DNA of 6,609 nt, taken from contig CALBSL010000131.1 of the NCBI GenBank assembly GCA_937968025.1, forward strand, positions 1 through 6,609, read 5' to 3'. This document shows, one piece after another, positions 1 to 4,808 of this stretch. Position numbers and translations under genes: made by a program. The notes under the pieces are model-generated. The model was not told the origin of the DNA, searched no databases, and saw only the letters and a list, made by a program, of their open reading frames with translations. Every line of letters begins with the position of its first letter. The first letter of the stretch is position 1. Source of the DNA: an uncultured bacterium. Its GTDB lineage: Bacteria > Patescibacteriota > Patescibacteriia > 2-12-FULL-60-25.

Positions 1-231
1 CTGTCTGACGAGGCTGAACAGCGAAGACGTTTTGAAGAGGAGCGTCATCTTCGAGCATCTCTCAGAAAGCCTACGTGGGGGCTGGATGAGCGTTTTTTGA
101 CGGCGCTGCCGGCCATGGGCGATGCAGCGGGGATCGCCTTTGGTGTTGAGCGTTTAGTGATGTTGTTAGCAGGGGCCGGATCCATCACGGATATCCTCCC
201 GTTTTCCGCTCGTGAACGGTTCACGGCGTAG
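1..231 (+). CDS. epmA: EF-P--lysine ligase EpmA/GenX-like protein, C-terminal end (5' truncated)
   Basis: The last 76 codons of a class II lysyl-tRNA-synthetase-type protein read in frame 1 to a TAG stop at 229-231. Class II motif 3 is visible as GIAFGVERLVML, whose Arg binds ATP. It is followed by a GAGSITDILPFS stretch. From family knowledge, LysS usually ends in a segment like SIRDVLLFP, while EpmA has an ALxxG...GVALGVDRL segment and ends near an F-S pair, which fits better here. EpmA is a synthetase paralogue lacking the anticodon-binding domain, and it ligates (R)-beta-lysine or lysine to the conserved lysine of EF-P. The efp gene lies about 1 kb downstream, which supports this assignment over LysS. 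The N-terminus lies outside the window, so absence of the anticodon-binding domain cannot be confirmed. No T-rich intrinsic terminator follows; the next hairpin (254-284) lacks a T-run. Confidence 0.8.
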   Translation: MSDEAEQRRRFEEERHLRASLRKPTWGLDERFLTALPAMGDAAGIAFGVERLVMLLAGAGSITDILPFSARERFTA

Positions 232-253
232 CCTCTAAAAACGCGCAATACTG

Positions 254-284
254 TAAATCAGCCCTTGACAAAACGGCTGATTTA
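254..284. repeat. Perfect 10-bp inverted repeat enclosing a -35 box
   Basis: TAAATCAGCC (254-263) and GGCTGATTTA (275-284) are exact reverse complements separated by 11 nt. The TTGACA hexamer (265-270) falls in the spacer. No T-run follows, so it is a poor intrinsic terminator for the upstream epmA gene. The geometry suits an operator over the downstream promoter. Operator function is inference. Confidence 0.65.
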
Positions 285-293
285 GGGTATAGG
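265..293 (+). promoter_or_regulatory. Predicted promoter of the 319-1113 gene
   Basis: TTGACA (265-270, perfect -35) is followed after 17 nt by TATAGG (288-293, 4/6 match to the -10). Transcription would begin near 300, which excludes the upstream in-frame ATG at 295 and favours the ATG at 319. The -35 lies in the loop of the 254-284 dyad. Confidence 0.55.
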
Positions 294-302
294 AATGTAT
301 AC

Positions 303-307
303 GGAGG
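303..307 (+). promoter_or_regulatory. Shine-Dalgarno GGAGG deciding the start at 319
   Basis: GGAGG lies 11 nt before the ATG at 319. It is downstream of the alternative ATG at 295, so only 319 (or less well 334) can use it. Confidence 0.6.
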
Positions 308-318
308 TTCTGGACACT

Positions 319-1113
319 ATGCAAAGTCTGCTCATGGCGGGTTACGTGGTGGAAGTGGTGAGCTTTCTGGCAAGCCAGGAGGTCCACAAATTGATGGGAT
401 TCGTATCGAAAACAATGCTCGCCACAGCCTTTCGCGAGACGGGCATCGGACGCGGGTCCGCAAAGCTCCGCGACCTGATGGAGATGACCGGCGTGATCGT
501 GGTCGCGAACAACGGGGATTGCTACATCGATGTCGAGGTCGCCAAGGAGCTCGTGAAGGCCCTGCTCGACGGGGGATCGCTCCCCACGTTCGATCGTCGG
601 ACCAAGCCGACGCGGCTGCGTCAGCTGTGCGACCGTGCACGGCGTCGTCGCGAGTCCTCGCCTCAGGCGGATGCTCTCGAGGTGGGGCAGACCACCACCA
701 CGCTCCCCAAAGAGCGCTTCTCGCCGGAGGAACTCGCCGCCCTGCGCGTGCTGCGTTCGCTCGCCCGTCGCTACGAGCAGGGGTTTCGGGTCAGCCTTGA
801 GGCGGATCCGAGCGACCTCGACCAGCGTGCGTTCTGCCTTGCGTTCGTGCCGGCGGCCTATCAGCCCCATTGCGCCGCCGGCATCGAAGCGCTCATCGAC
901 CACGGCGTCCTCAGGCGTGTGGGTCCGTGCGGAGAGCGTCGGGTCGTGTACGACTTGTGCTGTAATCCAATGACGATCGACGTTGGGCCGGAGTTTCTCA
1001 GCCCGCCGCCGCGTCCAAGGCCCGTTCACAAGCGCCACACGCCTCGACCGTCGATGCGTGACGGCCGTTCTCCGGCCGTCCGTCGCGTTCGACTCGCCGC
1101 CGCCTCTTCCTGA
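319..1113 (+). CDS. Uncharacterised GC-rich protein, possibly with two winged-helix-like units
   Basis: I do not recognise this 264-residue protein. Residues 1-85 begin with a mostly helical, hydrophobic stretch. They continue with a basic GIGRGSAKLRD segment, then a hydrophobic hairpin-like strand pair around VIVVANNGDCYIDV (59-72), and a closing helix. Residues 135-215 show a similar order: helices, then GIEALIDHGVLRRV, then a turn and VVYDL. This pattern in both halves resembles winged-helix folds, but no family signature is seen. A linker at 86-134 is rich in Arg, Ser and Thr. The last ~45 residues are Pro/Arg-rich and probably disordered. There is no signal peptide or clear membrane segment. 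The start at 319 follows from GGAGG and the promoter; an ATG at 295 would lie upstream of the expected transcript start. The gene is flanked by its own promoter and terminator. Its G+C content is visibly higher than that of neighbours, which may mean transfer or compositional constraint. An open antisense frame covers it, but the transcription signals favour this strand. Confidence 0.65.
   Translation: MQSLLMAGYVVEVVSFLASQEVHKLMGFVSKTMLATAFRETGIGRGSAKLRDLMEMTGVIVVANNGDCYIDVEVAKELVKALLDGGSLPTFDRRTKPTRLRQLCDRARRRRESSPQADALEVGQTTTTLPKERFSPEELAALRVLRSLARRYEQGFRVSLEADPSDLDQRAFCLAFVPAAYQPHCAAGIEALIDHGVLRRVGPCGERRVVYDLCCNPMTIDVGPEFLSPPPRPRPVHKRHTPRPSMRDGRSPAVRRVRLAAASS
1060..1080 (+). other. GC-rich hairpin inside the 3' end of the coding region
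   Basis: GACGGCCG (1060-1067) and CGGCCGTC (1073-1080) form a perfect 8-bp stem with a 5-nt loop, about 30 nt before the stop codon and 40 nt before the terminator. It may be chance in GC-rich sequence or a 3'-end stabilising structure. Confidence 0.5.
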
Positions 1114-1119
1114 GCCCAC

Positions 1120-1149
1120 CGCTCGGTCCGCCCTGGACCGAGCGTTTTT
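1120..1149 (+). terminator. Intrinsic terminator after the 319-1113 gene
   Basis: CGCTCGGTCC (1120-1129) pairs perfectly with GGACCGAGCG (1135-1144) around a 5-nt loop, followed by TTTTT and more T-rich sequence. The T-run is on the + strand side only, so it terminates + strand transcription 6 nt after the TGA stop. This independently supports + strand coding of the upstream gene. Confidence 0.92.
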
Positions 1150-1156
1150 CGTTTTA

Positions 1157-1186
1157 TTGACAAAAACGCATGGATTTTGGCATACT
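1157..1186 (+). promoter_or_regulatory. Predicted efp promoter
   Basis: TTGACA (1157-1162, perfect) is followed after 18 nt by CATACT (1181-1186, 4/6). The predicted transcript start near 1193 leaves a leader of about 20 nt without an evident Shine-Dalgarno sequence. The promoter begins just after the preceding terminator. Confidence 0.55.
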
Positions 1187-1212
1187 CAAGCCAAATTCTT
1201 TCATCTATTGGT

Positions 1213-1779
1213 ATGGCATCTCCATCAGACATCAAGAAGGGCGTCGTGATTAAGAACGAGCAGGGTCTCTGGCTCGTGGTTGAATTTCAGCACATTAACC
1301 CAGGCAAGGGCGCCGCTTTCGTGCGTTCTCGCCAAAAGAACCTTCAGACCGGCAAGGTTCTCGAAGTGACAAATAAGACGTCTGAATCGGTTGATATTGT
1401 TGAAGTGGAGCACCGCAACATGCAGTACCTCTACCACGATGCAACCGGGTACACGTTCATGGACAACTCCTCGTATGAACAGGTGACGATGCCTGACGAC
1501 GAAGTGGGTGATCAGGGCAAGTTCTTGCGCGAAGGGCTCGATGTTCACATCGCGACCTACGAAGGACGCCCTGTTTCGCTCGAATTGCCACGCAAGCTCA
1601 CGTTCAAGATTATCGAAGCGGTCGACGCAAGTGCTGGCAACACAGTGAGCGGCGGAAACATGTTCAAGGAAGCGGTGGTCGAAGGGGGTATCACGGTTAT
1701 GGTTCCGCTCTTCATCAAGAACGGAGAATCCATCATCGTGAACACGGAAACCGGCGAATACGTCGAACGCGCCAAGTAA
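1213..1779 (+). CDS. efp: Elongation factor P
   Basis: This 188-residue protein has the usual EF-P length. EF-P binds between the ribosomal P and E sites and relieves stalling at consecutive prolines. The N-terminal KOW-like domain (about 1-65) carries the loop NPGKGAAF with Lys32, the expected modification site (E. coli Lys34). The PGKG context is the type used by EpmA, unlike the Arg32 of rhamnosylated EF-Ps. Two OB-type domains follow, ending in the typical GESIIVNTETGEYVERAK C-terminus. I chose the ATG at 1213 (MASPSDIKKG) because it matches the family N-terminus; an in-frame ATG at 1177 would put the promoter -10 region inside the gene. No Shine-Dalgarno is visible. The partial epmA gene lies upstream. 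No EpmB aminomutase is visible, so whether the donor is beta-lysine or lysine cannot be judged. The shared hairpin at 1811-1844 ends transcription. Confidence 0.97.
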   Translation: MASPSDIKKGVVIKNEQGLWLVVEFQHINPGKGAAFVRSRQKNLQTGKVLEVTNKTSESVDIVEVEHRNMQYLYHDATGYTFMDNSSYEQVTMPDDEVGDQGKFLREGLDVHIATYEGRPVSLELPRKLTFKIIEAVDASAGNTVSGGNMFKEAVVEGGITVMVPLFIKNGESIIVNTETGEYVERAK

Positions 1780-1784
1780 GCCTT

Positions 1785-1806
1785 TCGTCTAGTAGTTGAC
1801 TACTAG
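1785..1806. repeat. Palindromic 22-nt repeat, copy 1
   Basis: TCGT followed by an imperfect 18-bp palindrome, CTAGTAG-TTGA-CTACTAG (1789-1806), with T1788 and A1807 adding one more pair. Copy 2 at 2410-2431 is identical over 22 nt except one central base (TTGA versus TCGA). This copy sits between the efp stop codon and the shared terminator. Confidence 0.75.
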
Positions 1807-1810
1807 ATAC

Positions 1811-1844
1811 AACAACATCCCACGTCTCCGTGGGATGTTGTTTT
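1811..1844. terminator. Bidirectional terminator between convergent efp and NUDIX genes
   Basis: AACAACATCCCACG (1811-1824) pairs over 14 bp with CGTGGGATGTTGTT (1829-1842), with a TCTC loop. The T-run is good on the + strand, and the - strand side is also moderately T-rich. The right arm abuts the NUDIX stop codon (1843-1845), so the structure can serve both genes. Confidence 0.88.
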
Positions 1845-2376
1845 AGGCGGTGGCTTCTGGATAGAAGTGCCGAATCATGCGAGGAAGATCTTCTTTTGAG
1901 GTTTCTCCCTGCGCGAGTCGCTCCAGGACCTCTTTTGGCGTGAGCCAGTAGGCCTCAATGAAGTCATGCGGGTTGAGCGTCGGAGTTTCATCCATCTGAA
2001 TTTCGTACGCCTTTACGAACGCGGCGGTTCCGTGTTCATGGGGTGTCATGAAGCCGAGCACGCGCACGGGGAGCTTTGCGACATCGATGCCGATTTCCTC
2101 GAAGGCCTCGCGAGCGAACGACTCATCGTAGGTTTCGCCGCTTGAGACGTGCCCTGCAATGCTCATGTCGAGACCAAGAGGAAAGAGCTTCTTTGTCGCC
2201 ACACGACGAGGGATCCAGAGCTGGCCAAGGCTGTTGCGAATAAACCCGTTCGACGCACGAAAGTTAGATAAGCCGCGCGCGTACACCTCTGAACGAGGGA
2301 GGATGCCAATGACTTCATTCTGTTCATTTACGAGATCAAGGAGCTCTTCCTGATCGGCGACGGGGTGGGATGGCAT
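1843..2376 (-). CDS. NUDIX hydrolase, isopentenyl-diphosphate isomerase-like/YfcD type
   Basis: This 177-residue protein has a complete NUDIX box at residues 75-97: G75, E81, R89-E90, E93-E94, G96, matching GX5EX7REUXEEXGU. These residues bind the divalent metal and catalyse hydrolysis of nucleoside-diphosphate-linked substrates. The N-terminus reads LLDLVNEQNEVIGILPRSEV and is followed by IPRR and FPLGLDMSIAGHV. This is the layout of the IPP-isomerase-like NUDIX group that includes E. coli YfcD. Members of that group are mostly of unknown substrate, so I assign no specific substrate, and a true Idi function is not supported. It appears cytosolic. The ATG at 2374-2376 has no Shine-Dalgarno. 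The gene converges on efp. It lies downstream of tRNA-Leu but is separated from it by that gene's terminator, so it probably has its own promoter. The same palindromic repeat flanks both ends. Confidence 0.92.
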   Translation of the reverse strand: MPSHPVADQEELLDLVNEQNEVIGILPRSEVYARGLSNFRASNGFIRNSLGQLWIPRRVATKKLFPLGLDMSIAGHVSSGETYDESFAREAFEEIGIDVAKLPVRVLGFMTPHEHGTAAFVKAYEIQMDETPTLNPHDFIEAYWLTPKEVLERLAQGETSKEDLPRMIRHFYPEATA

Positions 2377-2386
2377 AGATAGTGCA

Positions 2387-2416
2387 ACGATACCGAACGC
2401 TAGGAGCGCTCGTCTA
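2387..2416 (-). promoter_or_regulatory. Possible NUDIX gene promoter overlapping palindrome copy 2
   Basis: On the - strand TAGACG (2416-2411, 4/6 to the -35) and TATCGT (2392-2387, 4/6 to the -10) are 18 nt apart, about 10 nt before the start codon. The -35 would use one edge of the palindrome at 2414-2431. Both boxes are weak. Confidence 0.3.
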
Positions 2417-2431
2417 GTAGTCGACTACTAG
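2410..2431. repeat. Palindromic 22-nt repeat, copy 2
   Basis: TCGT followed by the perfect 18-bp palindrome CTAGTAGTCGACTACTAG (2414-2431). Flanking CG (2411-2412) and CG (2433-2434) could extend a hairpin to 12 pairs through one U-G. It matches copy 1 (1785-1806) at 21 of 22 positions. It lies between the tRNA-Leu terminator and the NUDIX start. Confidence 0.8.
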
Positions 2432-2437
2432 GCGACA

Positions 2438-2469
2438 AAAAACACCCCACGAGTTTGTGAGGTGTTTTT
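2438..2469 (-). terminator. Intrinsic terminator fused to the tRNA-Leu 3' end
   Basis: Positions 2438-2450 and 2457-2469 form a 13-bp stem with a 6-nt loop. In the - strand RNA the one non-Watson-Crick pair (2447/2460) is G-U, whereas on the + strand it would be C-A, so the structure is built for the - strand. The T-run forms the outer end of the stem. The stem begins at the terminal A of the tRNA CCA. Confidence 0.88.
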
Positions 2470-2553
2470 GGTGGGCGGAGAGGGACTTGAACCCTCACGC
2501 CTTGCGGCACCAGCTCCTAAGGCTGGCGTGTCTGCCAATTTCACCATCCGCCC
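2469..2553 (-). tRNA. tRNA-Leu (anticodon UAG)
   Basis: This 85-nt class II tRNA includes an encoded CCA. The acceptor stem GGGCGGA (2553-2547) pairs with TCCGCCC (2479-2473), with discriminator A at 2472 and CCA at 2471-2469. The D stem is GTG/CAC. The anticodon stem CCAGC/GCTGG encloses loop CTTAGGA with anticodon TAG (2519-2517), reading CUA and, by wobble, other CUN leucine codons. The long variable arm has a GCC-GCAA-GGC hairpin as expected for tRNA-Leu. The T arm is GAGGG/CCCTC with loop TTCAAGT. It has its own promoter and terminator and so is a monocistronic tRNA. Confidence 0.97.
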
Positions 2554-2570
2554 AGATGGCTTGTGGGGGA

Positions 2571-2599
2571 ATGGTAGGGGAAATGATGAAGAAAGGCAA
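2571..2599 (-). promoter_or_regulatory. Predicted tRNA-Leu promoter
   Basis: On the - strand TTGCCT (2599-2594, 4/6) and TACCAT (2576-2571, 4/6) are separated by 17 nt. Transcription would start near 2564, about 10 nt before the mature 5' end. The sequence lies directly after the thymidine kinase terminator. Confidence 0.45.
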
Positions 2600-2600
2600 T

Positions 2601-2627
2601 AAAAACCCCCGACAGGTGGTCAGGGGG
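2601..2627 (-). terminator. Intrinsic terminator of the thymidine kinase gene
   Basis: On the - strand CCCCC (2627-2623), a bulged base (2622) and GAC (2621-2619) pair with GTC (2613-2611) and GGGGG (2610-2606) around a 5-nt loop. TTTTTATT follows from 2605. The stem includes the TGA stop codon (2622-2620). Confidence 0.88.
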
Positions 2628-3375
2628 AGCGCGGATCGACGTAGCACTGCCGACAGCGAGGCTCGTAGGTGACGTCGGGGTACTTCGGATCACCATCGGA
2701 GATGAGGCGCGGCAGCGATGAAGGAGCCGGTTCGCCAAACTGCAGCCGCTGCGTTTTCGCGGCTTGGCGATCACCGCAGACGGAGCACTTGGCCAGGCAG
2801 TGAACCTTGACGTAGTCATTGTCGGCCAACAGGAGCATCATCAACTGAAAGATGTTGCACATGGCGTCCATATCGAGACCGCCAACAACGATATGGCAGC
2901 CACGATAGATGGCGGCTCGCAGACAGTCACGGATCAGTTCTGCGTTGCGCCGCTCGATGGCGGGGTCGGGGTCGAAGCCAAAGAAGTGCATCTCATCGAT
3001 CAGCGCTACGCATGGTTCAGCGAGAAGCTTGTTCAGGTTCGTGATCAGGCCGTCTTCCATGGCGCCCGAAATGACATGGAGATTCTCGGCGGTATTGATT
3101 CCAGCACGCGAGTAGAAGCTGTTCGGATTGCGCTTATCGCCGATCGGCTTGATGCGGATGAATGGCAGGTGCCCACGCCCGACGTGAATGAATTGAGCAA
3201 TGGTATTTGCCTGATTGCTCTTGCCTCCGCACATGGGGCCGAAGCAGAGGACCGCTTCACCAACGTCCGAGGCCTGGCTCTTGAGCAGCGTCTCGATCTG
3301 GCGACGAACACGTTCAGGCAGGCTTGAAAGGAGCAGCTCCCGAAGCTCATCTGTGACTTTGGGGGGTTCTATCAT
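2620..3375 (-). CDS. tdk: Thymidine kinase, divergent class II (TK1-like)
   Basis: This 251-residue protein would phosphorylate thymidine to dTMP with ATP in pyrimidine salvage. The Walker A loop is GPMCGGKS (46-53), where the family usually has GPMFSGKS/T, so F-to-C and S-to-G changes are seen. IKPIGDKR...SRAG (75-92) fits the second conserved block. Walker B with the catalytic Glu is ALIDEMHFF (124-132; Asp127, Glu128). GLDMD (166-170) and ADNDYVKVHCLAKCSVCG match the deoxynucleoside-binding end. The structural zinc site is Cys197/Cys200 with Cys241/Cys244. An N-terminal extension of about 40 residues precedes the usual start. The GGAGG at 3386-3382, 6 nt before the ATG, supports this start, so the extension appears real. 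The gene lies downstream of the PP2C gene but is separated by a terminator. Its own terminator overlaps the stop codon. Divergent loop residues leave exact substrate preference open. Confidence 0.9.
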   Translation of the reverse strand: MIEPPKVTDELRELLLSSLPERVRRQIETLLKSQASDVGEAVLCFGPMCGGKSNQANTIAQFIHVGRGHLPFIRIKPIGDKRNPNSFYSRAGINTAENLHVISGAMEDGLITNLNKLLAEPCVALIDEMHFFGFDPDPAIERRNAELIRDCLRAAIYRGCHIVVGGLDMDAMCNIFQLMMLLLADNDYVKVHCLAKCSVCGDRQAAKTQRLQFGEPAPSSLPRLISDGDPKYPDVTYEPRCRQCYVDPRSP

Positions 3376-3381
3376 CGTACG

Positions 3382-3386
3382 CCTCC
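3382..3386 (-). promoter_or_regulatory. Shine-Dalgarno GGAGG of thymidine kinase
   Basis: On the - strand GGAGG lies 6 nt before the ATG at 3375. It fixes the start and supports the long N-terminal extension. Confidence 0.8.
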
Positions 3387-3393
3387 GAACGGC

Positions 3394-3422
3394 ATGCTAA
3401 ATCCCAGGCGCTCACTGCACAA
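3394..3422 (-). promoter_or_regulatory. Possible thymidine kinase promoter
   Basis: On the - strand TTGTGC (3422-3417, weak) and TAGCAT (3399-3394, 4/6) are 17 nt apart. Transcription would start near 3387, immediately before the Shine-Dalgarno. Because a terminator precedes it, some promoter in 3376-3442 is expected. Confidence 0.4.
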
Positions 3423-3442
3423 GATTCTGTCGAGGGTCAGCA

Positions 3443-3465
3443 AAACTAGGCTCGTGGCCTAGTTT
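3443..3465 (-). terminator. Terminator hairpin of the PP2C gene
   Basis: AAACTAGGC and GCCTAGTTT (3443-3451 and 3457-3465) form a perfect 9-bp stem with a 5-nt loop. On the - strand it ends in TTTTG, so the T-run is short. The stem contains the PP2C stop codon TAG (3461-3459). Confidence 0.7.
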
Positions 3466-4766
3466 GCGAAACGAATTTCTGTGGCAACCACTCGAATGTC
3501 ATCTTTCTTTCCGTCGGGCTGCAATGACGCGTGATAGGCATCATCGGCAAGAGCTTTTGCTACAGCTTCCGGACCCTGATGTCGATACGTGTTGGCAATA
3601 TGTTCCATTCGAGCGCGCGTGCGGTTATCAATGAGTCCATCGGTGCACGTAAATACTAGATCGCCTTCCTGAACTTCGTGCGTCGATACGTGGGGTTGAA
3701 ACTCAATGTTGTTCAGTTGGTTATTGAGCGAGCCATTTCCAAGGGCGCTGGTGATAATGTTCCGAATACTGCGAAGCTCTATCGAGTCTCCTGGTATTTT
3801 TAAAGAATTGCTCGCCGCTTTGCGAAGCTCTGGATGCGCATCAGCGAGCTCGAGGAGGGTCCTTTTCGAAATGCGCTGTTCCGTCCCGTCTTCGTCGCTG
3901 AGCGCTTTTCCGTCAATATCTGTTACACCAAGTCGTTTTAACGTTGTCAGCGGAGAATGATCTTCTGAGAGTTGAGCGAGCTTCCCATTGCGCAAAATAT
4001 AGGTTCGACTATCGCCCATATTTCCAATAGTAAGAAACGGTTTCCCTTCAGTATCCCGCCAAATTTTGTTGAGAGAGCCTGTCGTTCCGATCGTCATCGC
4101 CCTGGTTTCTGTCCGCTTGCGTTCTGTGGGCGTGAGTCGGGAGCGATCGACTTTTCCTGTTGCAGGATCGATTGGGTTTGTAGCGCCTTCAGTTTTATGA
4201 AGAAAGAGCGCGGTTCGATCGAGCGCCGCGGAGCTTTTTTGCACGCGTTGTTCGATCTGCTCGTTCATGATCACGAAGAGTTGTTTTGTGGCAGCCTCTA
4301 CTGCGTCTTTCGTGAGAGGCGTCCCAATGTCTGCTTCAAATACACGCCGCACGAGTTGAAGAGCGGATTTATCCTCAGTAGATCTCGCGGTTTTTTCTAG
4401 GAACTCAAGCGATGATCGTTCGAGCACGGAAGCAGCAATGCCCGAAGCGAGTTCACCCGCAGGAACGCCACCCATACCGTCGGCAACGAAGGCGATTCCT
4501 CGTCGAGCGGAGAAAAATGCTGAATCTTCGTTGCGATCCGGATGTTCAGGTGAGGCATGCGTTGCTTCACCAACCGCCAATGTAAATGGCTTTGGTCCTG
4601 ATTCAGCCTTGGCTTGAGCAAATGTTCGATTACGTAATGCCGCGTCTGGAGGTGGTGGAGGCCCCTTTTTTTCTAATGACGTTGGCACGGGGCCGGTCAG
4701 TGCTTGTTTGCGCCGCGCTGCATCTGGTATCGGCGGAGGGATGGCACGATCAAAGGGCTTGTTCAT
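3459..4766 (-). CDS. PP2C-family serine/threonine protein phosphatase
   Basis: This 435-residue protein carries the ordered motifs of metal-dependent PPM/PP2C phosphatases. They are RNED (78-81), ADGMGG with the metal-binding Asp96 followed by AGELAS, GTTGS (227-231), NMGDSRTYI with Asp252 (249-257), EDHS (268-271), TSALG (339-343), GDLVFTCTDGL with Asp376 (368-378) and KKDDIRVVATEI (420-431). The first ~60 residues are Pro- and Lys-rich and probably disordered. Inserts at about 185-225 and 285-335 make it longer than the usual ~240-residue bacterial catalytic core. No transmembrane segment is evident. Such enzymes reverse Ser/Thr phosphorylation, often opposite a Hanks-type kinase, but none is in the window. 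The ATG at 4766 is chosen because a TATACT -10 (4781-4776) lies within the extension from the in-frame GTG at 4796. rlmH lies 42 nt upstream on the same strand. Confidence 0.92.
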   Translation of the reverse strand: MNKPFDRAIPPPIPDAARRKQALTGPVPTSLEKKGPPPPPDAALRNRTFAQAKAESGPKPFTLAVGEATHASPEHPDRNEDSAFFSARRGIAFVADGMGGVPAGELASGIAASVLERSSLEFLEKTARSTEDKSALQLVRRVFEADIGTPLTKDAVEAATKQLFVIMNEQIEQRVQKSSAALDRTALFLHKTEGATNPIDPATGKVDRSRLTPTERKRTETRAMTIGTTGSLNKIWRDTEGKPFLTIGNMGDSRTYILRNGKLAQLSEDHSPLTTLKRLGVTDIDGKALSDEDGTEQRISKRTLLELADAHPELRKAASNSLKIPGDSIELRSIRNIITSALGNGSLNNQLNNIEFQPHVSTHEVQEGDLVFTCTDGLIDNRTRARMEHIANTYRHQGPEAVAKALADDAYHASLQPDGKKDDIRVVATEIRFAN

Positions 4767-4775
4767 ATCGCGTTC

Positions 4776-4781
4776 AGTATA
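4776..4781 (-). promoter_or_regulatory. -10 element of PP2C gene; near-leaderless transcript
   Basis: TATACT (5/6) reads on the - strand with only 9 nt between it and the ATG at 4766, so transcription would start within a few bases of the start codon. No good -35 is seen at 16-18 nt, and no Shine-Dalgarno precedes the ATG. Confidence 0.45.
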
Positions 4782-4808
4782 CCGCGTTTCACACACTCCC
4801 GCACGAAT

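Noticed and set aside
235..1119. Long open frame of 294 codons on the - strand
   Set aside because: It is antisense to the 319-1113 gene in GC-rich DNA. Its protein is rich in His, Arg and Gly without family motifs. The promoter, Shine-Dalgarno and single-sided terminator all favour the + strand.
1177..1212. ATG 12 codons upstream of the EF-P start
   Set aside because: The extension overlaps the predicted -10 element and does not match the family N-terminus.
1785..2431. Insertion sequence or transposon bounded by the 22-mers
   Set aside because: There is no transposase or clear target duplication. The only gene inside is a NUDIX hydrolase, so I keep the repeats as a finding without calling a mobile element.
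2764..3327. 187-codon open frame on the + strand
   Set aside because: It is antisense to thymidine kinase, which has complete family motifs.
3972..4400. 142-codon open frame on the + strand
   Set aside because: It is antisense to the PP2C gene and has no recognisable features.
4767..4796. GTG start adding 10 residues to the PP2C protein
   Set aside because: The added codons contain the likely -10 box, and GGGAG overlaps the GTG itself, too close to act as a Shine-Dalgarno.
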